From UBA1431 sp002329665 (GTDB taxonomy: Bacteria; Bacillota; Clostridia; Christensenellales; UBA1431): a DNA stretch of 64,000 nucleotides. Shown here piece after piece: positions 7,063-15,981 of this stretch. Made by a program: the position numbers and the translations under genes. The notes below the pieces were generated by a model that was not told where the DNA came from, did no database searches, and worked only from the letters and a program-made list of their open reading frames with translations. Position 1 is the first letter of the stretch. Every line of letters starts with the position of its first letter. The stretch lies in contig JAXGXY010000001.1 of the NCBI GenBank assembly GCA_040772545.1, forward strand, positions 1,054,001 through 1,118,000. Direction: 5' to 3'.

Positions 7063-8202
7063 TTAATACAGTTCTTTGATAAGGCCGCCGCCCAAGATGT
7101 CGACCTCGGCGGCCACGTTTACGGGCAGGTCCTTAAAGGCTTCGGCCCAGCCGCCGCCGCGCCGTTTCCAGTATCCGGGCAGGCGGTCCTTCACTACGCT
7201 GCCGAAGCCGAATATATCGGCGCCGTATTCAAGCTGCACCTTTCGTATAAGGTCTTCTACGCTTCGGGCGACCTCTTCCCCGGCGAGGCGTTCCAGGCGT
7301 TCGCGGGTGTCGCGGGCGTTATAATCCGTTCCGGCGCCGTTTTCCCCGACGGCGGCCTCCGCCCTGATGCGCACGTCCACCGCAGGCTTTGTGCCGGTCA
7401 GCTCCGGCCGGATGTCGGTCGCGCTGCGTATGAGCTGCAGCGTGACCTGCCGCCGCACGTCTGAAATTTCCGGGTCCTCTATGACGAGGGTGCCGCCTTT
7501 CACCCCGCCCTGTACGAACAGCAGCGCCCTGGACTCCTCGTCGGTGAGATAGCCGGCGAGCCTGTTGTCCGCGAACACGGCCGTTCCGTCCAGTTCGGCG
7601 GTCTCGTTATCTTCGTTGACGACTTTTTTGAGCGCCGGCAGCGAAACGTCCTTCCCGCCGCCGGTCATGTCGCTTACGACCTCGTAAAGCGCGGGGACGC
7701 TCGCCTTTGACATCTTCTCCTCACAGTTTTTGAGGACGCCGGAGAGTTCCATCGAAACGATTTCCGTCGACAGGCCATCGGTCTCCAACAGCTCCCGCGC
7801 CGTCTCCTCTTTCGAAACGGCGAGCCTCAGGGTCGGCCTGAGCTCGCGTTGCCTTTCGGCGATGTCCGCGAGGGGCATAAGCCCCTCTTTTGCGACCTCT
7901 TCGCCGATCACGAACACCTGCACGTTTGCCCAGTAGACCTCCTTTTCCAGTTTCTTGCCGGTGTTTTCCATGCACTCGGCCACCGTCCTCCCCTTCGCCT
8001 CGACCCTGTAGGCCTCCGCTTCCTCCTCGTCAGGCTTCGCGATCTCGGTGGTCAGTAGGTAATCCCCGTCTTTTGTCCTGTCGATCGCCATGCCCATCGC
8101 GACCGACATGTCCTCGATGTCCCTGTAGTCCCAGCAGCCACAGAGCGGGAGAAGGCACGCGGCGGCGAGCAAAAAAAGGACCGTCCTTTTGGCCTTACTC
8201 AC
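7063..8202 (-). CDS. gerAC: GerAC-family germination receptor lipoprotein
   Basis: 379 residues. N-terminal lipoprotein signal with lipobox LPLCGC and then the WDYRDIEDMSVAMGMAID start typical of Ger(x)C proteins. This is the C subunit of a GerA-type receptor, anchored outside the spore inner membrane. The GTG start at 8202 overlaps the gerAA stop by four bases (GTGA), so translation is probably coupled. The open frame extends far upstream, but that part is antisense to gerAA and is not coding. Confidence 0.9.
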   Translation of the reverse strand: MSKAKRTVLFLLAAACLLPLCGCWDYRDIEDMSVAMGMAIDRTKDGDYLLTTEIAKPDEEEAEAYRVEAKGRTVAECMENTGKKLEKEVYWANVQVFVIGEEVAKEGLMPLADIAERQRELRPTLRLAVSKEETARELLETDGLSTEIVSMELSGVLKNCEEKMSKASVPALYEVVSDMTGGGKDVSLPALKKVVNEDNETAELDGTAVFADNRLAGYLTDEESRALLFVQGGVKGGTLVIEDPEISDVRRQVTLQLIRSATDIRPELTGTKPAVDVRIRAEAAVGENGAGTDYNARDTRERLERLAGEEVARSVEDLIRKVQLEYGADIFGFGSVVKDRLPGYWKRRGGGWAEAFKDLPVNVAAEVDILGGGLIKELY

Positions 8203-9734
8203 GGTTTGCCTCTCCTTTTCGCGTCCCGCGTCATGAACCCGGGGCGGAACTTCATGAACCACCACGGCGCCCTCACGTAGGTGTCTTTGAGGTCCTGCGG
8301 GTCGAAGGACGCCATGCTGAGCATGTAGGGCACGCCGAACGAACGGGTGGATAGCAGCAGTATGCCGAGGGCGGCGATCGTAAGAAAGTACCCGTAAAGC
8401 CCGATGAAGGCGCAGGCGACGATGGACGCGAGCCTGATAAGCACGACGGCGCCGTGGTGTTTGATGCCGACCATGTCGCAGATGGCCGTGAACGCGACGA
8501 CGATGATGATGGGCGCGCTGACGATTCTGGCTTCCACCGCGGCCTGGCCTACCACCAGCGCCCCCACGATGCCCAGCGCCTGGCCGATGCCGGTAGACAT
8601 GCGCGCCCCGGCTTCGCGAAGCACCTCGAACGTCATGAGCATGATGAGGATCTCGACGATGCTCGGGAACGGGACGCCCGCGCGCGCGTTCAGGATGCTG
8701 AGCATCAAAGGCGTCGGCAGGAGCTCTTGATGGAACGCGACCAGCGAGAGATACACGGCCGGGATGCTTATCGTGAAAAAGAAGGCGACGATGCGCACGA
8801 TCCGCACGAAGGAGGAGAGCACGTAGCCGAGGTAATAGTCCTCGTTCACCTGGAACGACTCGATGAAGACGTAGGGCACGGTCAGCACGGCCGGCGTGCC
8901 GTCCACGAAGATGGCTATGCGCCCTTCGAGGAGCTTCGCGGCCACGATGTCCGGCCTTTCCGTTGACCCGACCGTCTGGAAAGGCGAGTAGGGCGAGTCC
9001 CGTATCATTTCCTCGACGTACTGGGCGTCCAGCGCCCCGTCGAGGTCGTACCGGTTGATCCGCCTTATCACTTCGCCGAGTATGTCGTGGTTGACGAGCG
9101 CCTCGTGGTAGACGAGGCACACCTTGGTATGCGTCCTCGCGCCGATGGTCATGAACCGGAACTTCAGGTCGGGCGAGGCGATCTTCCGCCGTATCAAGCT
9201 CAGGCTGATGAGGATGGACTCGACGAAGCCTTCGCGCGGGCCGCGTATGACTTTTTCGGGCTCGGGCTCCTGCACCGAGCGCATCATCCACCCGCGCGTA
9301 TTAATGATCATCGCCTTCGCGTAGCCGTCCACGAAGAGCACTGTCTCACCGCTGACGATGCTTTCCGCGAGCTGCGAAGGCCCGGTCGCGGTCGTGATCT
9401 CCCCCACAGTGATCACCTTGTTGTAGACCGTCTCGAAGAGGTCATCAAAAGGCTTGAGTTCCGGGCATTCGATGATGGCCTCCATGATATGGAAGTGGGC
9501 GATCTCGCTGTTCACCATGCCGTCGACCATGACCAGGCAGCAACGCAGGCCGTCGTTGTTCAGGCTTCCGAACGGGCGGACGATGACCGTTTCGTCGTTA
9601 AAGAACATGTCCTGAATCATCTGCATGTTCTCCTCGAGTTTTTTCGACAGCGCCTTTCCTGTAACGCTTTCAGCCTCTATCAGCACGGGCCGCTCTTCCT
9701 GCCGCTCCGCGTTGTTTTCCTTTCCCTTGATCAT
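8199..9734 (-). CDS. gerAA: GerAA-family germination receptor subunit
   Basis: 511 residues from the ATG at 9734. The N-terminal soluble half begins with KLEENMQMIQDMFFNDE.VIVR, as in GerA family proteins; the C-terminal half carries about five membrane helices with FVRIVRIVAFFFTISIPAVY and the GIGQALGIVGALVVGQAAV stretch. I chose 9734 (GAGGG just upstream) over a TTG at 9881 because the extra 49 residues look unrelated to the family. First gene of the operon; forespore expression is expected from family knowledge, but I did not find a clear promoter. Confidence 0.9.
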   Translation of the reverse strand: MIKGKENNAERQEERPVLIEAESVTGKALSKKLEENMQMIQDMFFNDETVIVRPFGSLNNDGLRCCLVMVDGMVNSEIAHFHIMEAIIECPELKPFDDLFETVYNKVITVGEITTATGPSQLAESIVSGETVLFVDGYAKAMIINTRGWMMRSVQEPEPEKVIRGPREGFVESILISLSLIRRKIASPDLKFRFMTIGARTHTKVCLVYHEALVNHDILGEVIRRINRYDLDGALDAQYVEEMIRDSPYSPFQTVGSTERPDIVAAKLLEGRIAIFVDGTPAVLTVPYVFIESFQVNEDYYLGYVLSSFVRIVRIVAFFFTISIPAVYLSLVAFHQELLPTPLMLSILNARAGVPFPSIVEILIMLMTFEVLREAGARMSTGIGQALGIVGALVVGQAAVEARIVSAPIIIVVAFTAICDMVGIKHHGAVVLIRLASIVACAFIGLYGYFLTIAALGILLLSTRSFGVPYMLSMASFDPQDLKDTYVRAPWWFMKFRPGFMTRDAKRRGKP

Positions 9735-10016
9735 CCGCCGACCCTCGCTATTTTGACCGTCTTCCCTTAATGCCGTCCCCGATGCCCCTGTATATTCATC
9801 CCCCAACCGTTTTCGGGATATGCGCCGCTCAAACCAACGGCCAATGCTCTTCACGGTTCCCGATGCGTCGGGGAAACACAAGGATATGCAAGAACAGACA
9901 CGGCCAATCTGACGTCAAGCCGGCTGTCACAAAGACGGGACGCATCATCCGAATCAGCGCATTTTGACACGCCTGTCGGTAATAAAAGCGCCGGGAGCGG
10001 CATTTTAACTGAATAG
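9735..10016. other. Intergenic stretch upstream of gerAA
   Basis: No supported gene on either strand. It should contain the gerAA promoter, but I found no convincing sigma-A match, as expected if a forespore sigma factor reads it. Confidence 0.5.
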
Positions 10017-10050
10017 AAAAGCCGACAAAAACCGAAGGTTTGTGCCGGCT
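10017..10050 (-). terminator. Terminator of the calcium-loop protein gene
   Basis: On the minus strand AAGCCGGCACAAACC pairs with GGTTTTTGTCGGCTT (two mismatches) around a small TTC loop, followed by a TTTTC tract. Confidence 0.7.
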
Positions 10051-10096
10051 TAGGGGCTTGCTGCCCATTTATTCTGATAACCTCCTTTCGGAGGAT

Positions 10097-11125
10097 TCAG
10101 ATGCTCAGGTCAACATGCTGGAGCGTCCCCGGCGAACCGTCCTCGCGAAGGAAGACGCCGGTCCTGCCGATTCGCCCGTGAAGCGCGTTAAAAGCGTCCC
10201 TGAGTTCGAACGCGCTTTCGACGCACCCGAGATAAATAGCCCCGATGCCCTTTTGCCCGATGGCGAACAGGCGGTCGTTCCCGTCCTCGTCCCTGGTCCA
10301 TATCTGCAGCCGGTCATAGACCGGGTCGTTTTCGTCGATCCAGCCGTTGCCGTCGCTATCCAGTTCGCGAAGTTCCATGAACCCGTTCCCGCTCGACGGC
10401 CCGAACAGCTCGCTGCCGTCGTTGATCCTGCCGTCCCCGTTTTTGTCCAGCACGAGGAAGCCGCTGCCCGACTTCACGAACGAGATGTTGTCCTCTTGCC
10501 CGTCGCTATCGATATCGAAACCGAACTTACTGTCGGTAAGCTCGGCCGACGGCGTGCCGAAATTGACCACGATCGGGTCTATTAACGCGTCCCCGGCCCT
10601 GATCATCAGGTTTTCCTCGGAGACGAAGCTCCTGCTCAGGCTCAATTCCAGTCCGATGCGTATCGTCTTCCCGTCCGACGTCTGTACGACCCCCTCAGCG
10701 GTGAAGTCCATGCGCGCCGTCTCTTCTCTGTATTCGCGCCTCTGGTAAATCAGGCCCCATCCCCTGCGCCGCGCCGGTTGCGCCTTCTGAGGGTTTTTGT
10801 ATGCGTAGTCCTTGTTGGAACAAAGCTTGATCCTTTCGGGGATAAAGAAGCGCAGCTTCTTCCCCGTCAGGGCTTCGAACAGCTTCGAAATAAGCATGAG
10901 CTTGTCCTTGTCTTTTTGCGACACCTCAAACACGATCTCCTCTTCGGTGCCGCTGCTGTAGACGGCTGCCTGCTCGAAGACCGCAAAGAGGCCTTCCCCT
11001 TCCGCCGCCGGAGGGCGCCCTTCCCGCTGCGTGTCCACCCACGCGTTGAGTTCCTCCGTGACCGAATGGGTCTTTTCCTGGGACGACGCCGCCGCAAGCG
11101 ACATCACGGAACTCTCGATTTTCAT
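10097..11125 (-). CDS. Calcium-loop (EF-hand/VCBS-like) protein of unknown function
   Basis: 342 residues, no signal peptide seen. The C-terminal half (about 205-290) carries several Asp-rich calcium-type loops: DIDSDGQEDN, DKNGDGRIND, DSDGNGWIDEND and TRDEDGND. The first half has a conserved-looking piece around KLMLISKLFEALTGKKL and a beta-rich stretch ending in DPIVVNFG. Proteins of this layout occur as uncharacterised single genes in Clostridia and Proteobacteria; a secreted or surface role is often assumed, but no export signal supports it here. Monocistronic, with its own terminator. ATG start at 11125 with GGAGGTGC close upstream. Confidence 0.75.
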   Translation of the reverse strand: MKIESSVMSLAAASSQEKTHSVTEELNAWVDTQREGRPPAAEGEGLFAVFEQAAVYSSGTEEEIVFEVSQKDKDKLMLISKLFEALTGKKLRFFIPERIKLCSNKDYAYKNPQKAQPARRRGWGLIYQRREYREETARMDFTAEGVVQTSDGKTIRIGLELSLSRSFVSEENLMIRAGDALIDPIVVNFGTPSAELTDSKFGFDIDSDGQEDNISFVKSGSGFLVLDKNGDGRINDGSELFGPSSGNGFMELRELDSDGNGWIDENDPVYDRLQIWTRDEDGNDRLFAIGQKGIGAIYLGCVESAFELRDAFNALHGRIGRTGVFLREDGSPGTLQHVDLSI

Positions 11126-11370
11126 TTACCGCACCTCCGCTTCAAAAACAGGAATCCTCTCCTTTGTATATATCGGATAATTCCCGTGAGCAATTAAGGC
11201 GAACGCCAGACGTCACGAAACGTTATAAGGGCAAAAGATTTTACTAAGGGTGAACGTCATTATCCCGCCTTCGTCCCGTTGTCCGCCGTTCGGGGTATTT
11301 CGCCAATAATCCTTATAAACCCTTTCCGATGTGTATTATTGTTCTAGTACGCAATAACGCCGGCCGCGCC

Positions 11371-12366
11371 CTATACGACGTAGACGATCTCGGTGTTTGG
11401 AAACCTGTCGTGTATGGTCTGCCGAAGGAAAAGTTCCGCCTCGTCGCGCACCGGCTGCCTATAGCAGTACCGCCCCCTTCCCCGGCCGGTCATTCGCCCG
11501 CTGTCGTAGAGGTCCGGGGCGTTGGGGAAGGCTTCTGCGTTGATCGCCCGGTGCACGTAGCTGTAGGTCATGAATATGATCTCGATGAACATCGCTTCTT
11601 TCACCCTCCTGCTCAGGCCCTCATAAAGCTCGTCGACGAGCCGAGCGTACATACCCTCCCACCCCATAAAAAGCACGACGGGCGCGATAATAAGCCCCAC
11701 CCTGTACCCGGCGTCGCACAGCTCGTTCAGCGCCCGCATCCGCTCGCCAAGCGGCGCTGTGCCGTACTCCACCCGGCGTACGATCTCCTCGGGGTTCACG
11801 CTCATGCGCACGATCACGCGCCCGTTGTGCCCGAGCCCGAGCAGCGGCCCCACAGAACTGAACTTCGTCGGGAACGTGATGTAGCCCCTGTCGGTACGGC
11901 CGAAGCGCTCGATCGTCCATTCCAGGTTCTGCGAGAGCGTGTTCTCCAGCACGAGGTCGCTGTTGCTCCCGATTTCGAACGTGAGTTCCCTCTCGCTTTT
12001 GCGCGCTGTCCTGATGAGCTTGTCGAGCATCTCTTCCCTGTTCACGAACAAGCGAAGATAGGAGCATTTGTTGAAATTGCACACGAGATAACAGTAAAGG
12101 CACATCGCGCTGCACCCCGAAGACGTGTAGGGGACGAGGAAATCGGAAGTCTTGCGGTTGGGGACGTACCGGTGGGTCTTTCGAACCCCGACGATGAGGT
12201 TGCGCTTGAGCTCTGCAAACGCCGCGTTCGGGCAGTTCTGGAATTCCGGTATGCTGTTGTGGTTCTCGATCTCGATCCACTCGACGTTTGAATATTTTTT
12301 CCTGAGCATCCGCCCCGATTCGTAGTTCAGCGCTTCCGGCTCATAATAGATTTTGGCTGGATACAA
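11371..12366 (-). CDS. splB: Spore photoproduct lyase
   Basis: 331 residues. Radical-SAM enzyme that directly reverses the 5-thyminyl-dihydrothymine lesion in germinating spores. The cluster motif CxxxCxxC is at C85/C89/C92 (SGCSAMCLYCY), and the N-terminus IYYEPEALNY matches SplB. TTG start at 12366. By my alignment, the motif that holds the hydrogen-donating cysteine in B. subtilis (FEAACTSDP) reads FEIGSNSDL here, so serine replaces cysteine; other cysteines (C45, C96, C101) remain. Monocistronic. Confidence 0.92.
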   Translation of the reverse strand: MYPAKIYYEPEALNYESGRMLRKKYSNVEWIEIENHNSIPEFQNCPNAAFAELKRNLIVGVRKTHRYVPNRKTSDFLVPYTSSGCSAMCLYCYLVCNFNKCSYLRLFVNREEMLDKLIRTARKSERELTFEIGSNSDLVLENTLSQNLEWTIERFGRTDRGYITFPTKFSSVGPLLGLGHNGRVIVRMSVNPEEIVRRVEYGTAPLGERMRALNELCDAGYRVGLIIAPVVLFMGWEGMYARLVDELYEGLSRRVKEAMFIEIIFMTYSYVHRAINAEAFPNAPDLYDSGRMTGRGRGRYCYRQPVRDEAELFLRQTIHDRFPNTEIVYVV

Positions 12367-12535
12367 AGTCTTTTCTGCCCCTCTCTCCTTTTTATGTAGT
12401 TTGTACGCGCGGGACTTACGGTATACATGAGCGTAAACGCAGCCCCGGCAACCCGGCGAAAAACAAAGAAAGGGCAGCCGTCAATTCCCGGGCACGCGTG
12501 CAGCGCACTCAGGCTTTCTCTTTTTACGCAGCGAA

Positions 12536-12559
12536 ACGGCGCCGTAAGCGCCGTCTTTT
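12536..12559 (+). terminator. Hairpin with weak T-tract
   Basis: ACGGCGC/GCGCCGT stem with CGTAA loop and CTTTTA tail. Neighbouring genes are on the other strand, so its target is unclear. The same GGCGCCGTAAGCGCC core recurs at 58376. Confidence 0.4.
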
Positions 12560-12633
12560 ACCCGCCTGACCGATGACGAACCGACGGTTTAGAGCGCCAA
12601 ACCCGTTTGTCGGCCCTTATCCGCTAAAGGCTC

Positions 12634-13173
12634 CTATAAGCTTGTCGTATCCTGGGATTTTATGTATTCGACGAGCGGCGCGATGTTTTGCCTTTTCACG
12701 AAGTCCACGGGATGGTCGTAGGCGGCGAGCAGGCCCCGCTCGTCCGCCGTCGGGCGCTTTTTCGCTTTCAGCCGCAGCCTGAGAAGGCTCATGAGGAACC
12801 TGTCCGGCGCCCCGAGCTTCTTGTAATCGAATCCGCCGCGCAAATAGAAGAAGCAGAGGGATTCGAGCTGTTCGTTCGTGAAGTTCTTCTCGGTGACGTC
12901 GCGTATCGCCTCTTCGTGCGGAGGGGACGCGCCGGTGGCGAACACCGCCACCTTTTTGCCCCTGAGCCTGTCGAGGTTGTTGGTGATGAGCTTCACGCCG
13001 TTGATGCCGGCGGCGTACAGGCCGCCCCCGTACACGACGGCGTCGTACTGTGCGATCCTCTCGATGCCGCATCGGGAGGCTTCGTAAAGGTCGGCGCCGA
13101 GTTCCTCGGCGATCCAGCCGGCGTACCTTCGCGCGCATCCGGTCTTCGACCTGTAGACCACTATCGCATGCAT
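12634..13173 (-). CDS. Flavodoxin-domain protein
   Basis: 179 residues. Starts MHAIVVYRSKTGCARRYAGWIAEEL, the flavodoxin phosphate-binding loop with a TGCAR variant, followed by YDAVVYGGGLYAAGINGVK and KKVAVFATG. It resembles the flavodoxin/HemG-like group often annotated as protoporphyrinogen-oxidase-like, but no haem genes are near, so FMN binding is likely while the redox partner is unknown. It is downstream of the PadR/HAAS pair with a 37-base gap and may be co-transcribed. Confidence 0.75.
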   Translation of the reverse strand: MHAIVVYRSKTGCARRYAGWIAEELGADLYEASRCGIERIAQYDAVVYGGGLYAAGINGVKLITNNLDRLRGKKVAVFATGASPPHEEAIRDVTEKNFTNEQLESLCFFYLRGGFDYKKLGAPDRFLMSLLRLRLKAKKRPTADERGLLAAYDHPVDFVKRQNIAPLVEYIKSQDTTSL

Positions 13174-13210
13174 TCCATCAGTCCTTCCGGTATCATTATC
13201 GGCCGCGGCG

Positions 13211-14260
13211 CTAGGACGTATGCCCCTTCGTCTTCCTGACCAACGCGTTGAACGCCCCGTCGTCCTCGTGCTTCAGGCCTTTATATAGGGCGGACACCGT
13301 ATCGACGAACGTGCCGAATACGAAAAGCCCGATCACGACCTTCCCCGCGATCCCGAGGTAGTAGGCGAGGTCGAAGCCGGCCGGGATGTTCAACGCCCCG
13401 ATCGCTTTGACCGATTCCGCGAACTGCGGGTTCCACAGGTTCGGGTCCGTAAAGATAAGCAGGACGACGACGAGCGAAACAACGTTGAGCACGGCCGTCG
13501 CGATCGCTAATTTGAGCGTGTAGCGTCCGGCCAGCAGCCGGGCGATCTCCTTGACAACGCCGACGCCGATGGCAAGGTCGATGAGCCACAGCGCGCCCCG
13601 GTACGCCTCCATGTTGAACAGGGGGATGACAGGCGGCGCGTTGCCCGGTACGTGCACGCCGATGAGCTGCGGCGCGAAGTTGAACAGGATCAGTGCCAGC
13701 GCCGAAAAAACGATTCCGACGATGGGCTCCCATTTCTTGATGACGGTCTTCCCGCCGGGCACGGGCTCCAGGTCCGCGATCGACCAGTCGTCCCCGGGCG
13801 CCGGGCGGCGGCCGTACCGCTCCGCGAGGGCGAAGGCGATCGTGATGAAGGCGAACACCTGGAACAGCGCGGTCACGATCGACGCATAGCGCAGTATGGT
13901 TTCCCCGGCGCCGGGGGGCGGATCGACGAAACACGATATAGTGATCGCCAGGGCCATCCCGAAAAAAACGGCTATTAGCACGATCCTTAGCACGAGCATG
14001 TAAGTGTCGAAATAGTCGGGCCCGATAAGGTGTTTCCTGGCGTCCCGGTACCTGTCCGCTAGCGCGGACGGCCTGCCGAGTTCCGTCAGTACTGCGTCGA
14101 TGTCCCCGCGCGCCGGCGTTTCGGACTTCTGTTGAAGCATATCCTCGATGAGTCCGCGCAGTTCTCTTTCGATGTCCTCCCTCTGGGAAGGATGCAGGCG
14201 CTTCACCACCGCATAGACGTAGCGGTCTGTGACTTCGGCAACGTATCCGGCGTCATCCAC
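13211..14260 (-). CDS. HAAS-domain membrane protein
   Basis: 349 residues. The first about 75 residues (VKRLHPSQREDIERELRGLIEDML...ELGRPSALADRYR) are the helical HAAS signalling domain; about six membrane helices follow between residues 88 and 320. The GTG start overlaps the end of the upstream padR gene by eight bases. PadR-HAAS pairs are widespread in Bacillota and the HAAS protein is thought to be the regulated target, but its biochemical activity is not established. Confidence 0.75.
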   Translation of the reverse strand: MDDAGYVAEVTDRYVYAVVKRLHPSQREDIERELRGLIEDMLQQKSETPARGDIDAVLTELGRPSALADRYRDARKHLIGPDYFDTYMLVLRIVLIAVFFGMALAITISCFVDPPPGAGETILRYASIVTALFQVFAFITIAFALAERYGRRPAPGDDWSIADLEPVPGGKTVIKKWEPIVGIVFSALALILFNFAPQLIGVHVPGNAPPVIPLFNMEAYRGALWLIDLAIGVGVVKEIARLLAGRYTLKLAIATAVLNVVSLVVVLLIFTDPNLWNPQFAESVKAIGALNIPAGFDLAYYLGIAGKVVIGLFVFGTFVDTVSALYKGLKHEDDGAFNALVRKTKGHTS

Positions 14261-14606
14261 TGTTTTTCCCTCCGTCTCTCAACATGGTTTCCATGCTTAT
14301 GACCATCTGCCGCCATTGTTCGCAAAGCCTTTTTCGGATTTCCCGCCCTTCATCGCTGAGCACGTAATACTTCCGCGGCTTGGGGCCGGACGTCTCCCAT
14401 TCGCTTTGCAGCAGGCCCTGCCTTTCGAGCCTTCGAAGCAGCGGGTAGAGCGTCCCGGCCTCTATAGGCATGCCCTTCTCCTCCAGGCTCTGGACCAGCG
14501 AATACCCGTATTTTGGCGCGGACAACTGGCTCAGCACGCTCAGCACCACCGTCCCTCGCCTCAGTTCGAGCAAAAGGTTGTCGACAGTTTTCTGCCGCTC
14601 GTCCAT
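14253..14606 (-). CDS. PadR-family transcriptional regulator
   Basis: 117 residues from the ATG at 14606 (GAGGTG upstream). Winged-helix features are clear: LELRRGTVVLSVLSQL, YGYSLVQSLEEKGMPIEAGTLYPLLRRLERQGLL and PRKYYVLSDEG. Short s-PadR type with a C-terminal helix for dimerisation. It overlaps the HAAS gene by eight bases and probably represses its own operon. The adjacent exporter (14794-18062) is transcribed toward it and is a possible but unproven additional target. Confidence 0.88.
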   Translation of the reverse strand: MDERQKTVDNLLLELRRGTVVLSVLSQLSAPKYGYSLVQSLEEKGMPIEAGTLYPLLRRLERQGLLQSEWETSGPKPRKYYVLSDEGREIRKRLCEQWRQMVISMETMLRDGGKNSG

Positions 14607-14793
14607 CGTACGCCACCTCGGCCGCATTATACTATGCGTCACACACTATTGTCAATCATTTATTATTATTCTTTCAAAGGTTTTTCAGCTGAGCTTCGCT
14701 TTTAAGGCGCCTGCATGCGCAGCAAAGAAACGCGCCAAATAGCGCGTTTCTTTACTGCCAGATAAAGCAGCGCGAACGAAGTGTACGCTAAAC

Positions 14794-15981
14794 TTATCCG
14801 TTGGCGGGCGTTTTCAGCGGCCTGTTGCGCCGCTGCCTCGCGAGGGCGAAAGCGACGGCGGCGAGCGCGGCGGCGAAGGCGAGCTGAACCAGTATCCCGG
14901 TGACGATCGGCGCGAGGTTGGCGCCGGTGAAGGAAGCAATATTGCCGATGTCGTTGTTGTTTTTCACGAACCAGTAGGCCGGCAAAAAGCGCGCGATGGA
15001 AAGGACCGTGTCGCCAAGCATGCTCTGGGGCACGAACACGCCGCATAAAAAGCTCATGCCGAGCGAGATGGTGTTTGCGGCGGCGTTCTGCGCGTTCCTG
15101 TTCCTGATGAGCGAGCCGAGCAGGTAGCTCAGGCACAGGGCGACCAGCGCGAACGCGAAGAGGTTGGCCGCGAGCAGCGCTCCGGCGGCCGAGAGCATCT
15201 CCGAGCCGTAGAGCGCGAAAGCGCAGCCGACCACGATGCCCCAGACCGCCGCGGCTAAGACGAGGATAGCGAGCAGGCTCTGCGTGTTCACGCTCCGGGG
15301 GCTAACGGGCGCGCAGAGGTTGCGCAGCTTCAGGTCGGGCTTGTTGATCACGAGCATGAACGCGGAGACGCCCAGTATGAGGATCGCGAGCAGCGAATAC
15401 GCGCTGTAGTTGAAATAGAAGTTTATGGACCCACCTATGGCCGGGGAGCCTTTCGCGGCCCGCACGCGCACCTCGGTCTCTTCGGACAGATCGGCGGCCA
15501 CGCGGCTAATAAGCGCCGCCTGCGGGATCCCCTCGACGTTGTGCACGTAGACCCGCACGGTGTTTAGGTAGTTGTCCACCAGCATGTCCGTGTAGAACGA
15601 CGCCGCGGAACTGGGAACGGCCAGCTTCTCCACCGCGGCCTTCTTCCCCGATATAACCGCGTCGGTGAAGCCTGGCGGTATGGTCAGGATGACGTCCGCC
15701 CTGCGGAAAAACAGCGCGTCTTTGATCGCTTCCGGTTCGTCCCTGAGTTCGACGAGGTCGCACCGCTCCCCGATAAAGGCGGTAAAGCCCCGAACAAGCT
15801 CCGAATCCTTATCGCGGTTGATGACCGCCACCGGCGCCCTGGTCTGCGTGAAGTCCGCGGCGGGAGCGGCCCCGCCGAGTACGGTCATGAGCACGGAGAT
15901 CGCGATGAAGATCACGATGTAAACAGATAGTATCGGGAGGTTCTTTTTGATGATCTTGAAGAAGACCTTAAATACTTGCAT
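14794..15981 (-). CDS. ABC-2 type exporter permease
   Basis: 395 residues. One N-terminal membrane helix (about 18-40), a large external loop (about 45-190), then five to six helices in the second half, with the typical NRNAQNAAANTISLGMSFLCGVFVP pattern of ABC-2 permeases. Its start overlaps the end of the preceding permease by 14 bases, so the two form a pair with the ATPase at 17124. Substrate unknown; drugs, peptides or antimicrobial lipids are typical for the family. Confidence 0.85.
   Translation of the reverse strand: MQVFKVFFKIIKKNLPILSVYIVIFIAISVLMTVLGGAAPAADFTQTRAPVAVINRDKDSELVRGFTAFIGERCDLVELRDEPEAIKDALFFRRADVILTIPPGFTDAVISGKKAAVEKLAVPSSAASFYTDMLVDNYLNTVRVYVHNVEGIPQAALISRVAADLSEETEVRVRAAKGSPAIGGSINFYFNYSAYSLLAILILGVSAFMLVINKPDLKLRNLCAPVSPRSVNTQSLLAILVLAAAVWGIVVGCAFALYGSEMLSAAGALLAANLFAFALVALCLSYLLGSLIRNRNAQNAAANTISLGMSFLCGVFVPQSMLGDTVLSIARFLPAYWFVKNNNDIGNIASFTGANLAPIVTGILVQLAFAAALAAVAFALARQRRNRPLKTPANG

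Noticed and set aside
8203..9291. Long upstream extension of gerAC
   Set aside because: It is an out-of-frame reading of gerAA; the lipoprotein signal begins at the GTG at 8202.
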